Assembly (NCBI GenBank): GCA_963716925.1
Contig: CAVQUX010000014.1
Location: 744,001-808,000, forward strand
DNA: 64,000 nt
Source: DAISKN01 sp963716925
GTDB lineage: Bacteria > Acidobacteriota > Vicinamibacteria > Marinacidobacterales > SMYC01
Direction of reading: 5' to 3'
Below, piece after piece: positions 51,033 to 60,390 of the stretch. The notes beneath the pieces are model-generated. The model had not been told where the DNA came from and searched no databases. It was given only the letters and a program-made list of their open reading frames with translations. Each line of letters starts with the position of its first letter. Positions within the stretch are counted from its first letter, which is position 1. The translations under genes were made by a program, and so were the position numbers.

Positions 51033-52874
51033 CTAGATTCCTGGGTAGGGATCGGCTTCGATGTGAACGAAAGCGCCGAGATTGCGCCAGTCGGTCTCTC
51101 CCCGGCTCTCGAGCAAGGGGATGGAGCCCTTTTCCGCGGCGATCGTGACCAGATAACAGAAGGTCCGCTGTCCGAAGTCCTCGTAGGGAAACGGTCGGCC
51201 CGCGGGCATCTCGAGAATCTCCTTCTCGCCCGGTTCCAGCAGCCGGCTCTCGCATCCTCCGGGCACGCAGACGCGGACGCGATTCTTCTCGCTCGCCACG
51301 TTCGTCAACCGCACGACGAGCCGGGTGAGCTCGATGCCCGTCCGCACCACCAGCTCGGCCTCGGCTCCCCCCTTCACGTGGAACCCGAGGCCCCCCGGAC
51401 TGCGCCGCTCTCTCCCCCAGGTGTTGTTGTCGAGGAAGTAGCCGAGGAAGCTTTCGTCGAATTGCTGCCGGAACTTCTGAGGATCGCTGTTGGTCGGCAG
51501 GTGGTTGATCGCCGAAAGCTCGGGAGGAAGCCATTTGAACAGGCCGGTCGTGGCATGCTCGCCGGGACGACGCCCCGCCTCGAACGGGCCGGCCAGAATC
51601 GACGTCAGGAATATCGAAGCGGCCCCCCAGGACAAAACGAGCGGGACGAGGGGCCGCCTCGCGTCCGAGACGAGAAAGAAGTAGAGCGGAAACAGATTCG
51701 TGAAGTATCGGTTGCCCAGGGTCCCGCCGCCGCCGAAGTAGTTCGTCGGACTCCAGACGACGAGGAGCAGTCCCCCGAACGTCGCGACCGCGAGTATCAG
51801 CCACTGGTAGAGCTGTTTTTCCCGCGAGAACAGGAAGAGCGCCAGTGCCGCGATCGCGGGGAAGAAGTACACCGCCACTCCGGAAAAACGCCCGACGTAG
51901 AAGAAGTACACGTCGTGCGCCACGATGTCCCAGGGCTGGTGGGTATAGAGGAGGTCCGTCCTCATGGACAGTCCGGTATTCTCGAAGGTCAGGTCCGAAC
52001 GCTGATACGGATACTTGCCGTTGAACGTCTTGCGCTCGCCGCCCTGGTAGTTCATGTCTCCCGTGATCAGCAGGTTCGCGAGGAACAGACCGCCGAGGAA
52101 CAGGGCGAAGACCGCGGCGGTCTGGACACCGCGGATCCACTGTCGTCGCCAGGCGAGGATACCGAGCAGCGGCGCGATCAGGAACAGGTTGTTCGGCTTC
52201 GAGTACGTCACCGCTCCCCAGATCGCCGCGGCCACCAGGTCGGAGGTGACGCCGCGCAGAAATCGCGGAGGATTCGCCGCCCGCTCCTTGTAGAGCCAGA
52301 AGAACGCCCCGAGAAAGACCAGGCAGAGGTTGAAGAGCTCGGGGGTGAGCCAGACGAAGTAGGCGGGTACGACCGACGCGAAGAAGAACGTCAGCGTCCA
52401 TGCGAGAGCAATCCCGCGGGAGACGTAGGCGGCGAGAAAGAAGTAGCCCGCGAAGAGAACCGCCGTCAGTAGAACGGCGTGCAGGAGCAGGAGACCGTTG
52501 GTGCCGGCGACGCGCACGAAGGGAGCGGCGGCGAGCGAGTAGAGGAACGACTTGGCGTAATAGAGCTCGGAAGTCAGAGGTCCTTGGCTCACCAGAAAGG
52601 GAATCCGGCTCGTGATCGTCAGATCCAGCTCTCGACCCCGCTTCAGGAACAGCCCCGAGGGTCCGCTCCGGAACTCCCGGAACACCCGCACCAGATCCTC
52701 GCGCTCGTAGAGGAGGTCGCCGTCGAAAGCGAGGCTGTGCGCCATCGCGTAATAGGTCGCGCCGTCGCTCCAGAACGTCTGCGCCGCCCGGGGGTAGTCG
52801 AGCGTCAGCGCGAAGCCCGCCAGGACCAGGCCGATCGTGCCGATGAGAGCGAGCGCGCCGCGGTGCTCATGCAT
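51033..52874 (-). CDS. Large GT-C-like membrane protein
   Basis: 613-aa protein with about 11 hydrophobic helices in the first 430 residues and a soluble extracytoplasmic C-terminal domain of about 180 residues. The first loop, WSDGATYYAMAHSLAFDGDL, carries the Asp-rich segment placed like the catalytic Asp of GT-C glycosyltransferases. There is no clear sequence family. Probably transfers a sugar from polyprenyl phosphate. It is the first gene of a short operon (with AhpD-like downstream) and has a TATAAT promoter. Confidence 0.62.
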   Translation of the reverse strand: MHEHRGALALIGTIGLVLAGFALTLDYPRAAQTFWSDGATYYAMAHSLAFDGDLLYEREDLVRVFREFRSGPSGLFLKRGRELDLTITSRIPFLVSQGPLTSELYYAKSFLYSLAAAPFVRVAGTNGLLLLHAVLLTAVLFAGYFFLAAYVSRGIALAWTLTFFFASVVPAYFVWLTPELFNLCLVFLGAFFWLYKERAANPPRFLRGVTSDLVAAAIWGAVTYSKPNNLFLIAPLLGILAWRRQWIRGVQTAAVFALFLGGLFLANLLITGDMNYQGGERKTFNGKYPYQRSDLTFENTGLSMRTDLLYTHQPWDIVAHDVYFFYVGRFSGVAVYFFPAIAALALFLFSREKQLYQWLILAVATFGGLLLVVWSPTNYFGGGGTLGNRYFTNLFPLYFFLVSDARRPLVPLVLSWGAASIFLTSILAGPFEAGRRPGEHATTGLFKWLPPELSAINHLPTNSDPQKFRQQFDESFLGYFLDNNTWGRERRSPGGLGFHVKGGAEAELVVRTGIELTRLVVRLTNVASEKNRVRVCVPGGCESRLLEPGEKEILEMPAGRPFPYEDFGQRTFCYLVTIAAEKGSIPLLESRGETDWRNLGAFVHIEADPYPGI

Positions 52875-52921
52875 GGGAAGACATCCTTGGCTCGCGCGGA
52901 CGGTCGGTCACCTGGGAGGAC

Positions 52922-52950
52922 ATTATAGGCGTCCTTGCCCGAAGGCAAAA
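52922..52950 (-). promoter_or_regulatory. Promoter for the GT-C-like gene
   Basis: On the minus strand TTTTGC (52950-52945), 17-bp spacer, perfect TATAAT (52927-52922), giving a leader of about 40 nt before the ATG at 52874. A small hairpin TTGCC-cgaa-GGCAA overlaps the -35. Confidence 0.5.
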
Positions 52951-53022
52951 AATTCGGGGGCGACCTGCGCGCATCGCCGCTCGAAAGGAATCGCGTTTCT
53001 CTCTGGTTGCTCGAGCTCTTCC

Positions 53023-53051
53023 TTGATCGACCTCCTTGCCCTTGCTAGACT
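53023..53051 (+). promoter_or_regulatory. Promoter directly before the methyltransferase gene
   Basis: TTGATC (53023-53028), 17-bp spacer, TAGACT (53046-53051). The ATG at 53063 is 11 nt downstream of the -10, so the leader would be only about 4-6 nt. Confidence 0.45.
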
Positions 53052-53062
53052 CCGCCTCGTTC

Positions 53063-53836
53063 ATGGAAAACGCCCACACGCTGGAGGATGTGCGCCGGTA
53101 CTGGAACGAGTACGTCAACGACATCGAAGTCACCGACCTTCCCATCGGCTCCGCTGAGTTCTTCGACGCCCTCGAGAAGTACCGATACGACAAGATCGAC
53201 TACCTCCGGGCGTACGTCGATTTCCCCCGCTACAAGGGGAAGAAGATCCTCGAGATCGGGTGCGGCGCCGGAATCGATCTCCTGCAGTTCGCACGTGCGG
53301 GTGCTTCGGTGTCGGCGCGCGATCTGACGGAGAACGCCGTCGACCTCGCGACCCGGAACCTCGCGCGCGAAGGCTATTCCGGGGACATCCGTCAGGGAAA
53401 CGCGGAAGCCCTCGACTTTCCCGACGATACCTTCGACGTGGTTTATTCCCACGGCGTTCTCCATCACACGGTGGATACCGAGAAGGCGATTGCGGAAGTC
53501 CACCGCGTGCTCAAGTCCGGCGGAGAAGCGGTGATCATGCTCTACAACCGCGTTTCCTGGTTCAATTTCGTCGCCTGGCTCTCGGGCACGAACGTCGAGC
53601 ACCGGGACAAGGACGCTCCCATCATCCGCAAGTACACGCCCTCGGAATGCCGGAAGCTCTTCCATTCGTTCCGGAACGTGGAAATCCACGTGGACCGGTT
53701 CCCCAAGAGAACGGTGAAGTTCGACAACGCCTTCGCCAAGCTCAACAACTATCTCCTGGTCCCGTTCTTCGAGATCCTGCCCGACGCCATTCGGAGACCT
53801 CTCGGATGGCACATCATGATCCGAGCGCGGAAATAG
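53063..53836 (+). CDS. Class I SAM-dependent methyltransferase (UbiE/ubiG-like)
   Basis: 257-aa protein with the SAM-binding motif KKILEIGCGAGIDLLQFA, then GNAEALDFPDDTFDVVYSHGVLHHT and EVHRVLKSGGEAVIMLYN. The C-terminal half has a lid-like segment with aromatic and basic residues. The methyl acceptor is unknown; the neighbours suggest a lipid-linked sugar or prenyl compound. ATG 53063 is preferred to a TTG at 53036. Its last 31 nt overlap the next gene. Confidence 0.86.
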   Translation: MENAHTLEDVRRYWNEYVNDIEVTDLPIGSAEFFDALEKYRYDKIDYLRAYVDFPRYKGKKILEIGCGAGIDLLQFARAGASVSARDLTENAVDLATRNLAREGYSGDIRQGNAEALDFPDDTFDVVYSHGVLHHTVDTEKAIAEVHRVLKSGGEAVIMLYNRVSWFNFVAWLSGTNVEHRDKDAPIIRKYTPSECRKLFHSFRNVEIHVDRFPKRTVKFDNAFAKLNNYLLVPFFEILPDAIRRPLGWHIMIRARK

Positions 53837-55799
53837 CCGGAATCCGGACCCTCGAGCGCGCCGCTCCGGGAGCGGTTCTCGCCCTCGCTCTCGTTCTCTC
53901 GGCGTTCCTCTTCGGTTCCGCGTCGCAGGCCGCGCTCTACGCGCTCTCCCTCGCGCTCTTCGTCGCGCCGGGGATTCCGCTCGCCCGGAGGCGGCTCGAC
54001 GGTCCATTCGCGGTGCTCGCGGGCGCGGCCCTCGGCTATCTGGCGAGCTCGCTCGCCGCGAGTGTCCTCGTCCGCCTCGAGCTCCTCGGCGCGGCGACGA
54101 TGGCCGCCGCCTCGATCGGGCTCTATCTCGTCTTTCGACTCCTTTCCTCTTTCCTGCCCCAGAAGCCCCATGAGTCCGGGGACGCGCGCGGTGATCGCGC
54201 CTGGCTCGCGGCGGCGCTCGTCTTTCCGCTCCTCCTCGTGACTCTGCCGTTTCTCAACGTGGGAGCCCGGGTGGAGGGCGGCGTCGCTTTCCGCGCTTAT
54301 TTCAGCGCCGACCTCATGACGCACCTCTCCGTCGTGGCGGAGCTCCAGAAAGGGGCTTACCCGCCCGCGAACCCGTTCTATTCCGGCGAGCCCCTTCATT
54401 ATTACTGGCTCTTCTTCGGTCAACCCGCTGCCTTCGGGCGCTCGGGAGCGAACGCGGCGGCTCTCCTTTCCCTCTACGCCGCTTCGGGAATGCTCTTCAC
54501 CGGCCTCCTCTTCGGCGCGGGCAGAGAGCTCGGCCTCGCGCCGCCGCGGGCGTTTCTGTCGGCGGCGGTCACCCTGTCCGCCGTGAGCTACGAGGGCTTG
54601 CTGACGCTCGGGCGAAGCCTCCTCGGCGAAGGGAGCTTTCGGGAAACGAACGTCGACGCTTTCGGGCGATGGGTTCTGGGACTCGTGTCCCTCGACGGAC
54701 TCCATCGCTCCGTCCTCTATACGCCTCAGCATCTCTTCAGCTACAGCCTTCTCGTCGTCCTTCTCGTTCTGGTTCGTCGGGGAGAGCCGCGCGATCGGGG
54801 GGGGCGATCGCTCTCGGAGTGCTCCTCGGAGGCATGGCGGGGACGAGCATCGTGACCGCCATGCTGGCGGGACCCTGGACCCTCGGCGTCCTGTTCTTCC
54901 GCTCGCCATCGGTTCGACGCTTTCTCGATCTCTCGCTCTCGATTGCGGCGCCCGCGCTCGTCCTTCTCGCGGGTTACGTCGGGCTCGGCTTCTTCGGAGA
55001 CGCGGGAGGTGCCCTGTCCCTGCGGAGCCCCCGCTGGCCCGAGCTCTTCTCGGTCCTGACCCTCGATTGCGGAGCCCTGGTCCTGCTCTGTCTCTACCGG
55101 CTCTCAAGGGGATTTCGTCCTTTCGATGGGGAGATTGGAGCACTCGCGGGGCTCGCGCTCGCCGCGGTCCTGTTCCTGGACTTGAAGGGGTACGAGGGAG
55201 TGTGGATGGCCTGGCGCGCGGGAAGCGTACTCCTCGTGGCGCTCGGTCTCCTCGCGGCGCCCGCCCTTGCAGGCGCCCTCCGCGTCCGTCACCTTGTGGC
55301 CGTCGCCCCCGCCGTCCTGACCGCGCTCCTCGACATCGTGAACGCCCAGGACGTATCGAACCGGAACCTCTCTCCGGGAGACTTCCGCTGGACCACGGTC
55401 GTGAGCCGGGACGAATGGGAGGCTCTCCAGTGGATGCGGCTCGAAACCCCCCGGGACTCCGTCGTGCAGTGGGACGTGAGGGCGCGGGAGCTCGGCGAGT
55501 GGGCTGTTCTCCCGGCCATCGGAGAGAGGCGGATGGCGGTCGGCAGTCCCATCTTCCTCCTCGATCTCCGGAAATATCGCGCCCGCGAGCGGAGGGAGGT
55601 CCGGCCGATCTTCACGTCGGGAGATCCCTTCGAAGCTCACCGGTTGGCGACGGGTCTGGGCATCGACTACCTGTTCCTCGGCTCGCGCGAGCTGCGGACC
55701 CGCGGAGAGCGGCTGCGGAAGCTCTTCGAATCTCCCGCCCTCTTCCGAACCGTCTTCTCGAACTCCGGTGTCACGATTCTGGCGGTGGTCCCTCGATGA
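53806..55799 (+). CDS. GT-C-like membrane protein, frameshifted in this sequence
   Basis: About 664 aa when the frame is restored. The N-terminal part has repeated hydrophobic helices and an extracytoplasmic loop FRAYFSADLMTHLSVVAELQ followed by the motif SGEPLHYYWLFFGQPAAF. The frame is lost at a run of eight Gs (54797-54804); with nine, it continues into GAIALGVLLGGMAGTSIVTA and a soluble C-terminal domain. The paralog at 57183 carries the matching sequence SGEPIGYHCGYHLQVAL, so both belong to one family. ATG at 53806 overlaps the methyltransferase. Probably a glycosyl- or polyprenyl-phosphate-sugar transferase. Confidence 0.72.
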
Positions 55800-55827
55800 A
55801 AATATACTGGCAGCCTTCGCCAATCGC

Positions 55828-57186
55828 ATGACGGACCAAAGAGACTTCGTGGTCGTGGGTGCCGGCGTCGCCGGGCTCACCTTCGCCCACTCCGTTCTCG
55901 GCGAAGGCAAGAGCGCTCTCGTGGTCGAGCGGAACGACCACGTCGGAGGACTCGCTCGCTCGTTCCGCTACGGCGATTTCTTCTTCGACGTGGGCCCGAA
56001 GCGCTTTCACACCGAGGACCCGGAAGTGCTCTCGTTCCTCCTCTCGATTCTGGGCGACGAGCATCTGGTGGTGGACCGCTCGAGCGCGGTGCATCTGTTC
56101 GGCCGCTACTTCCCCTGGCCCCTCGATCAGCGGGCGCTCTTCCGGCTCCCGCTTCGAGTCATGGTCTCCGCGGGATTCGACCTGCTGCGGCGCAAGCCCC
56201 CGGCGGACGAGAGCTCCTTCACCGAGTACACCCGGTCGCGGTACGGGGACACGCTCTACCGCCTGTTCTTCAAGCCCTACACCGAGAAGTTCCTTCAGAT
56301 TCCCTGCGAGAGCGTGCACGTCGACTGGGCGAAGACCGGGATCAACCGCGCGGTCATCGACAAGAGGGTCAAGAGCGACTCCTTGTTCGACCTGGTCAGG
56401 AACGTCCTCATCCCCCGGCCGGTGGTCACGGAGTTCATCTACCCGAGCCGCGGCGGCTTCGGCACGTTCTGCGAGAAGCTCGCCGAGGCCGTGGGCGGCC
56501 GCGGAGGAGAGGTCCGCCTCGAGAACACCGTGACCTCCCTCGAGACCACGGGGGATCGCATCGAAGAAGTGGCGTTCGCCGATGGAACCCGAATCCGACC
56601 CGGGCATCTCGTGTGGAGCGGCAATCTGGTCGCGCTCGCGAAGCTCCTGGGAAAAGAGCCCCCGCCGATCCGCTATCTCTCGACCGTCCTCTACAACATC
56701 GAGGTGGAGGCGGAGGTCCTGCAGCGCCAGCAGTGGATCTACTACGGCGGCCGGGACACCGTTTTGTCGCGGATCTCCATCACTACCGAGATGGCGCCCT
56801 ACATGGCGCCCGCGGGAAAGACCGGCCTCTGCGTCGAGGTCACCGGCTTCGAAGGAGAAGGCGTCTGGAAGGACCCTGAGGCGCTGGTTCCGCAGATCCT
56901 GGGCGACCTCGTGCGATTGAAGCTCGTCGCCTCGGAGAAGGACTTCGGACCCGTCCACATCGAACGCGTTCGCGATACCTACCCCATCTACGATCTTCGC
57001 TACAAGGAGAGCTTCGCCCTCGCCTCCCGCATGGTGAAACCGTTCTCTAACCTCAAGCTCCTCGGACGGACGGGCGCCTACTGGTACAACAACTCCGATC
57101 ACTCCATGAAGATGTCCCTGCACCTCGCGCGGCATCTCCTCGCGGGCGCGCCGATGAAAGAGAAGGAAGCCTTGTTCGAGGTTTGA
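55828..57186 (+). CDS. FAD-dependent oxidoreductase, UDP-galactopyranose mutase/protoporphyrinogen oxidase-like
   Basis: 452-aa flavoprotein. The N-terminus has the dinucleotide-binding fold (FVVVGAGVAGLTFAHSVLG then ALVVERNDHVGG), followed by FFFDVGPKRFHTEDPEV, and the C-terminus has the FAD-closing segment KLLGRTGAYWYNNSDHSMKM. It resembles UDP-galactopyranose mutase and NAD(P)-binding amine-oxidase-like enzymes. ATG at 55828 gives a clean start; an in-frame ATG at 55768 overlaps the upstream gene. In a cluster of membrane glycosyltransferases a sugar mutase or polyprenyl-sugar epimerase role is plausible but not established. Confidence 0.82.
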   Translation: MTDQRDFVVVGAGVAGLTFAHSVLGEGKSALVVERNDHVGGLARSFRYGDFFFDVGPKRFHTEDPEVLSFLLSILGDEHLVVDRSSAVHLFGRYFPWPLDQRALFRLPLRVMVSAGFDLLRRKPPADESSFTEYTRSRYGDTLYRLFFKPYTEKFLQIPCESVHVDWAKTGINRAVIDKRVKSDSLFDLVRNVLIPRPVVTEFIYPSRGGFGTFCEKLAEAVGGRGGEVRLENTVTSLETTGDRIEEVAFADGTRIRPGHLVWSGNLVALAKLLGKEPPPIRYLSTVLYNIEVEAEVLQRQQWIYYGGRDTVLSRISITTEMAPYMAPAGKTGLCVEVTGFEGEGVWKDPEALVPQILGDLVRLKLVASEKDFGPVHIERVRDTYPIYDLRYKESFALASRMVKPFSNLKLLGRTGAYWYNNSDHSMKMSLHLARHLLAGAPMKEKEALFEV

Positions 57187-59474
57187 GCGCGTTCGCGGCC
57201 TCAGCGATGCTCCTGAAATCGATCGCCGCGCTCGGGTTCGCGCATTTCCTTCCCGGGCTCTTCCTCGCCGGCCTCCTCGGACTCGGCCGCACGCGGGAAG
57301 AGCGTTTCCTGTTCGCGGCCGTTCTCGGCGGGCCGATCGCGGCTCTTCTGTACCTCGCGGTGCTCCTCACCGGGATGGAGGCGCTGTTCTGGATTCCCGC
57401 GGCCCTCCTCGGACTCGGGGCGCTCTTGCTCCGGGGGAGAACTCCGCTTTCGTTCGGGTGGCCCCGGAAGTCGCTCGCCGGGCTCGGAGCCGTGCTGGCC
57501 CTCGTGCTCGTTCCCTATCTCTGGACGACGGGGAGCTCGTACCGAGTCGACGCGAGAGGCGACCTCGTTCTCGACCGGGCCCTTCAGCGCGACACGCTCT
57601 TCCATCTCGGAATCGTGCGTTCGCTCGAAACGAGTTATCCGCCGAGGCTCCTTTCGGTCTCGGGCGAGCCCATCGGATACCACTGCGGCTATCACCTGCA
57701 GGTCGCCCTCTGGGCCCGGCTCTTCGGAATCGAGCCCGAGGACGGGCTGGTTCGCCTGGGACCGGTCTTCCAGATCACCCTCTACGTTCTGACCGCTTAC
57801 CTTCTGGCGCGGAGGCTCTCCGAGCGGGAGTCGACCCGGGTGCTGTCGGCGGTGATGGTACTCGCTTCCGGCTTCGGCTTCGCCTTCTTCTTCCGCCCCT
57901 CGGTCGACTGGTGGAGCCTCGCCTTCATGGATTGGTCGCTGGTCTCGATCTTTCTCGCGAACCCGCTCCTCCCCGCGCTCCCGCTCCTCTTCGCCGGGCT
58001 CGCTCTCCTCCACGACTACCAGGATTCGGGAGCCCTTGGGAGCCTCGCGGCAGGAGTCGGAGCGCTCTCGTTCCTCTTCCTGGTGAAGATGTTCCTGGGC
58101 GCCCAGGTGCTCGCGGCCCTGGGCCTCGCGGCGTTCTCGATGCGGGGAGAGCGCCGCGCGACCACCTCTTTCGCCGCCCTCGCGCTCGCCTCGGCGCCTT
58201 TCGTTCTGAGCACCTTCGCCGCCGCCGCCGGGTCCAACACCGCCGTCGGCCTTCGCCCGCTCGAGATCGTTCGCTATTCGATGGAGAAGCTCGACTGGCG
58301 CGCGGCCGTGGATGCGCTCGCCGCCGCGGGAAACCTCGTCGTGCCGGAGAAGGGACTCCCGCTGGTCGCCGCCGCGACGCTCCTCTGGCTCGTGGGGTTT
58401 CTCGGCCTCCGCCTCCTGGCTCTTCCCGTGGTCGTCCGCGATCTCGCCGCTCGCGCGTTTCTCCCCACGGTCCTCGCGTGGCTCGCGGTGATCGGACTTC
58501 CACTCTCGCTGCTCCTCCGGATCGCCCCCGCCGAGGCGCTGGGACTGTCCCGGCTCGAAGCGCTGAACGACGCCGGGTGGTTCGCGACGGCGAGCGGAAT
58601 CGTTCTCTGGTTCGCCACGGCGAGGGCGCTCTCGGCTCGAACCCCCCGGGCCGCGGCGCTCGTCGTCCTCCTGCTCGCCCTTCCGTCGACGGCGCAGCAT
58701 TTCTTCCATGCGGCCGCTCTCGGCGCCGATCGGGTCGGACGATCCCGGGTCGAAGCGGCGGTCGAGGCGGAGCGGATCTCATCGCCGTCGAGCGTCTGGG
58801 TGGAGCCTCCCGATCGTGTTCGTCCCTCGCTTCTGGCGTACCTCGCGGGGAGGGCCTCGGTCTACGACCCCTATGTCGGCTACGACTACATGTTCTTCGG
58901 CCGCGACGAGATCGACTACCGGAGGCACGCGGTGGCGCAGTTCTGGTCCTCGAGCGACCCCGCGCTCCTCGCGTGGTTCCTGAAGCGATTCCGCGCCGAC
59001 TTCGTCTGGCGCGAGGGACGCGAGCTTCCCGATTCCTCCCGGGATCTCTTCGAGTCCCTCTTCGAAAGCGGCGGCGTGGAGCTCCTGAAGGTGCGGAGCG
59101 AAGAAGTCGGGCGGGCGCTGAGGGGCGAGATCTCGACGCCGGATTCGATTCCCCTGGGCGGCCGCGGGCAGGCGTACTTCGGCTCCGGCTGGCAGAGGCC
59201 CGAAGGGAGCCCGGTGCGTCGAGCTCTGCCGCCCGGCCGGGCGAAGCTCTATTTGCCTGTCGAGCGCGCGATCGTCCTCGAGCTCACCATCGATTCGCTC
59301 GGCGAGCCGGACGAGCTGTCGGTGAACGGCGCGGCGCCGAGGGCGGCGGAGGGCTCCCGCTTTCGCTTCGATATCGTCCCCCGCGGCGGGCGCGGTCTCC
59401 AGGCGATCGACGTCGAGTGGCGCGGCTCGGCGCCCCTGGTCGTGAGCGCCATCCGGACGGCCGTGGTACGGTAG
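57183..59474 (+). CDS. GT-C-like membrane protein (paralog)
   Basis: 763-aa protein with about 12 hydrophobic helices and an extracytoplasmic domain at residues 560-763. It contains FHLGIVRSLETSYPP followed by SGEPIGYHCGYHLQVAL, corresponding to the 53.8-kb paralog's segment, and YDPYVGYDYMFFGRDEIDY. A TTG at 57183 overlaps the preceding stop; an ATG at 57207 is an alternative. The C-terminal domain ends in beta-sheet-like segments that may bind a carbohydrate. Function inferred only from topology and neighbours. Confidence 0.68.
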   Translation: MSAFAASAMLLKSIAALGFAHFLPGLFLAGLLGLGRTREERFLFAAVLGGPIAALLYLAVLLTGMEALFWIPAALLGLGALLLRGRTPLSFGWPRKSLAGLGAVLALVLVPYLWTTGSSYRVDARGDLVLDRALQRDTLFHLGIVRSLETSYPPRLLSVSGEPIGYHCGYHLQVALWARLFGIEPEDGLVRLGPVFQITLYVLTAYLLARRLSERESTRVLSAVMVLASGFGFAFFFRPSVDWWSLAFMDWSLVSIFLANPLLPALPLLFAGLALLHDYQDSGALGSLAAGVGALSFLFLVKMFLGAQVLAALGLAAFSMRGERRATTSFAALALASAPFVLSTFAAAAGSNTAVGLRPLEIVRYSMEKLDWRAAVDALAAAGNLVVPEKGLPLVAAATLLWLVGFLGLRLLALPVVVRDLAARAFLPTVLAWLAVIGLPLSLLLRIAPAEALGLSRLEALNDAGWFATASGIVLWFATARALSARTPRAAALVVLLLALPSTAQHFFHAAALGADRVGRSRVEAAVEAERISSPSSVWVEPPDRVRPSLLAYLAGRASVYDPYVGYDYMFFGRDEIDYRRHAVAQFWSSSDPALLAWFLKRFRADFVWREGRELPDSSRDLFESLFESGGVELLKVRSEEVGRALRGEISTPDSIPLGGRGQAYFGSGWQRPEGSPVRRALPPGRAKLYLPVERAIVLELTIDSLGEPDELSVNGAAPRAAEGSRFRFDIVPRGGRGLQAIDVEWRGSAPLVVSAIRTAVVR

Positions 59475-59478
59475 CGTC

Positions 59479-60390
59479 GTGAAGACCCCGTTCGGCGAGC
59501 TCGAGATCGCGGATGCCCACGCTCACTTCTTCTCGCACAATTTCTTTCGAACCCTGGCGGCTGGGCTGAAGTCGCCCGAAGTCCTGAAAGAGAAGCTTCC
59601 CTTCGAGTTTCCGCCGGAGGATCCGGTGGCGCTCGCCTCCCGCTGGGTCTCCGAGCTCGACCGGCACGGCGTCGCGCGCTCGGTCCTCATCGCGAGCGTC
59701 CTCGGAGACGAGGAGTCCGTTTCCGCCGCCGCTCGCGCGCATCCCGAGCGGTTCCTCCCCTACTTCATGCTGAACCCGCGCGCTCCGGACGCGCTCGAGC
59801 GGGCGAAGCGAGCGTTCCGCGAGCTCGGGCTTCGCGGGGTCTGCCTCTTTCCCGCGATGCATCACTTCCACCTCTGGGAGAAGGAGCTCCGTCCCATCCT
59901 CGAGGTGGTCGCCGAGCACCGGGGGGTCGCTTTCGTGCACTGCGGGATTCTCAAAGTCGGCGTCCGCGACAAGCTGGGGCTGCCGAGCCCGTTCGACATC
60001 CGATTCGCGAACCCGCTCGACGTGGCGGGGGTGGCGAGGTCGTTCGAGAGCGTTTCCTTCGTGCTCCCGCACTTCGGCGGCGGCTTCTTCCGGGAGCTCC
60101 TTCTGGTCGCGAGCGAATGCGGAAACGTGCATACCGACACCTCGAGCTCGAACTCGTGGATGGAGAAGCTTCCCGAGCCGATGACTTTGAAGCGGGTGTT
60201 CGAGAGATCGCTCGCGGTGCTCGGTCCGGAAAGGATCCTCTACGGGTCGGATTCGAGCTTCTTTCCACGCGGGTTTCTGCGGGATCACCTGGAGGGCCAG
60301 TTGAAGCTCCTGTCGGAGCTCGGAGTGAGCCCAGCCAACGCTGCGGGGATCTTCGGGGGGAACCTGGTCCGGCTGGCTAGGCCCGGGTAG
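59479..60390 (+). CDS. Amidohydrolase-type metal-dependent hydrolase
   Basis: 303-aa TIM barrel of the amidohydrolase-2 group. Metal and active-site residues are in ADAHAHFF (H14, H16), AFVHCGILK, FVLPHFGGGFF and LYGSDSSFFP. Members include decarboxylases of aromatic acids and lactonases; the substrate here is unknown. GTG start 4 bp after the preceding stop, so likely co-transcribed with the GT-C gene. Its 3' end overlaps the opposing cNMP-binding gene by 14 nt. Confidence 0.82.
   Translation: MKTPFGELEIADAHAHFFSHNFFRTLAAGLKSPEVLKEKLPFEFPPEDPVALASRWVSELDRHGVARSVLIASVLGDEESVSAAARAHPERFLPYFMLNPRAPDALERAKRAFRELGLRGVCLFPAMHHFHLWEKELRPILEVVAEHRGVAFVHCGILKVGVRDKLGLPSPFDIRFANPLDVAGVARSFESVSFVLPHFGGGFFRELLLVASECGNVHTDTSSSNSWMEKLPEPMTLKRVFERSLAVLGPERILYGSDSSFFPRGFLRDHLEGQLKLLSELGVSPANAAGIFGGNLVRLARPG

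Noticed and set aside
57201..58709. 502-aa Glu/Arg-rich antisense frame over the GT-C-like gene
   Set aside because: Composition is a by-product of Leu/Ala codons on the other strand; the plus frame has a clear membrane topology.
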